The notes under the pieces are model-generated. The model did not search any database. It was not told the DNA's origin and saw only the letters and a program-made list of their open reading frames with translations. DNA of 21,708 nucleotides, taken from JAAYCI01 sp964369525 (GTDB lineage: Bacteria > Bacillota > Clostridia > Oscillospirales > Ruminococcaceae). The position numbers were made by a program, and so were the translations under genes. Position 1 is the first letter of the stretch, and each line of letters begins with the position of its first letter. The DNA lies in NCBI GenBank assembly GCA_964369525.1, contig CAYJEW010000031.1:1-21708 (forward strand), read 5' to 3'. This document shows positions 20,650 through 21,708 of the stretch, piece by piece.

Positions 20650-21708
20650 TTAAGGGGTATCGCTTGGGGGTGGCGGCTTTGTATCATTTTTGTTTGTTTG
20701 GGTAGTATTGGTGGTGTCGTTGGTAGGCACGGCTTTATGCTTAAACCAGTTATGTTTCTTTTTTTTGCGCTTAGGAAGGGCCGGCAGAGTGATACCTTTT
20801 GCGGCAAGCCGAGCCACAGCATTGCGGTGCAGCAGGGTGTACACAACACTGAACAGCGGGATAAAAAACAGCATTCCAACAACCCCGCCAACCCCGCCAC
20901 CAACCATAACAGCGAGGAGTATCCACAATGGAGGCAGGCCGATAGACGAGCCCACAACACGTGGGTAGATGAGGTTACCCTCTATCTGCTGAATAATCAA
21001 AAACAATGCCACAAAAGCTATGGTGCGCCAAAGCCCCATTGAAATAAGCAGTAAAAACGCACCTACAATGCAGCCCACCGTTGCGCCTATTATAGGCACA
21101 AGCGAGGTAAAGCCCACAAAAACGCTTATAAGCAGTGCATACTGAAAGCCGCCAACATTAAGCGCTATCAGGTACAGCGCCGTTACAATTAGTGCTTCGG
21201 TAAACTGCCCGCTTACAAATTTTGAATATGTGGTGGAGGTTAGCGAGGCAACGTCGTGCAGAACCGTGTATCTGCTCTCCGGCAAAAACGCACGCATAAG
21301 CCCCGAAAGCTGGCGGATAAGATGCTCTTTGCCAAACAGCAGGTAGATGGAAAACACAATGCCCAAAACCAGCGTTACCGTGCCGCCGGCAATGTTGGTG
21401 GCCACGCCTACAGCCGAGGTGAGAAGGCTGGTTGCGCCGCTGGCCAGCACTCCGCGTAGCTCGGAGGCAATCTGTTGCCAGTCAAAGTTAATATATTCCA
21501 GCCAGGCTTCTATCTGCGGAATGTATTGGAAGTATGGCTGTATTGCTTGTTCGATATTAACAATATAGCTTGGAATGCTCTCTACCAAGGAGGCAATGGT
21601 TTGCCACAGCTCAGGAATAACCAGTAGAATAATCAGCGTTAAAACAGCTAAAACTAGCACAAGCGTGATAAGATATGCCACCACACGCTTGCCTATGCCG
21701 CCCCAGCT
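20650..21708 (-). CDS. AI-2E family transporter, 5' end outside window
   Basis: The frame stays open to the right edge (in-frame residues SWGGIGKRV precede the internal GTG at 21684), so the N-terminus is missing. At least 352 residues are seen. The AI-2E/PerM family of polytopic membrane proteins (PF01594 type) is recognised by the central soluble-like part (IPSYIVNIEQAIQPYFQYIP), then GIVFSIYLLFGKE, YSKFVSGQFTEALIVTALYL, the family core FVGFTSLVPIIGATVGCIVG, and QQIEGNLIYPRVVGSSIGLP. Members have been linked to autoinducer-2 export or Na+/H+ antiport, and which applies here is unknown. The C-terminus is a basic cluster (PKRKKKKHNWFKHK) followed by a Thr/Asn/Pro-rich tail. A start codon cannot be assigned. 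Confidence 0.9.
   Translation of the reverse strand, partial: SWGGIGKRVVAYLITLVLVLAVLTLIILLVIPELWQTIASLVESIPSYIVNIEQAIQPYFQYIPQIEAWLEYINFDWQQIASELRGVLASGATSLLTSAVGVATNIAGGTVTLVLGIVFSIYLLFGKEHLIRQLSGLMRAFLPESRYTVLHDVASLTSTTYSKFVSGQFTEALIVTALYLIALNVGGFQYALLISVFVGFTSLVPIIGATVGCIVGAFLLLISMGLWRTIAFVALFLIIQQIEGNLIYPRVVGSSIGLPPLWILLAVMVGGGVGGVVGMLFFIPLFSVVYTLLHRNAVARLAAKGITLPALPKRKKKKHNWFKHKAVPTNDTTNTTQTNKNDTKPPPPSDTP

Overview
The window looks like chromosomal DNA of an anaerobic Gram-positive bacterium of the class Clostridia, probably Oscillospirales/Ruminococcaceae-like. The grounds are strong GGAGG-type ribosome binding sites, sigma-A type promoters, many hairpin-plus-T-tract terminators, a CmpB-type membrane protein, a clostridial-style TrmB (NFCNPW motif), and Rnf-family and DUF1015 proteins. 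The genus cannot be fixed from the sequence alone. The window opens inside one gene (tRNA-Met) and closes inside another (AI-2E family transporter).

Layout. 1-297: 3' part of an elongator tRNA-Met and a complete tRNA-Glu, followed by terminators. 298-3764: an AT-rich stretch holding an unrecognised 298-aa protein, a 66-aa two-helix membrane protein, a HAD phosphatase (minus strand, TTG start) and about 600 bases of gene-free DNA with a convincing leftward promoter. 3765-8490: CmpB-like membrane protein (minus), DNA polymerase IV (plus), a helix-turn-helix protein with a Pro/Ala-rich linker containing exact 60-bp tandem repeats (minus), and TrmB (minus). 8491-12459: a small structured repeat, an orphan solute-binding lipoprotein (plus), then a minus-strand pair ychF-mtnN. 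12460-14980: an OmpR-type response regulator and its histidine kinase, read divergently from ychF. 15073-18342: one apparent transcription unit with its own promoter and terminator, rpe followed by three Rnf/Nqr-type membrane subunits (D-, E- and A-like). 18404-20364: a DUF1015 protein and a glyoxalase/VOC protein. 20650-end: AI-2E family membrane protein (minus, 5' end outside the window).

Most genes are housekeeping: tRNA modification, translation-associated GTPase, methylthioadenosine/SAH salvage, pentose phosphate epimerase, lesion bypass and phosphoglycolate-type phosphatase. The most unusual locus is the rpe-rnfD-rnfE-rnfA-like unit. It lacks rnfC, rnfG and rnfB. Three of the four cysteine positions that normally hold the intramembrane iron-sulfur centre between RnfA and RnfE are Ser, Ala and Pro, and the flavin-attachment motif of the D subunit is shortened. 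This suggests a membrane complex derived from Rnf that no longer does canonical ferredoxin:NAD electron transfer. That is inference and needs alignment and genome-context checks.
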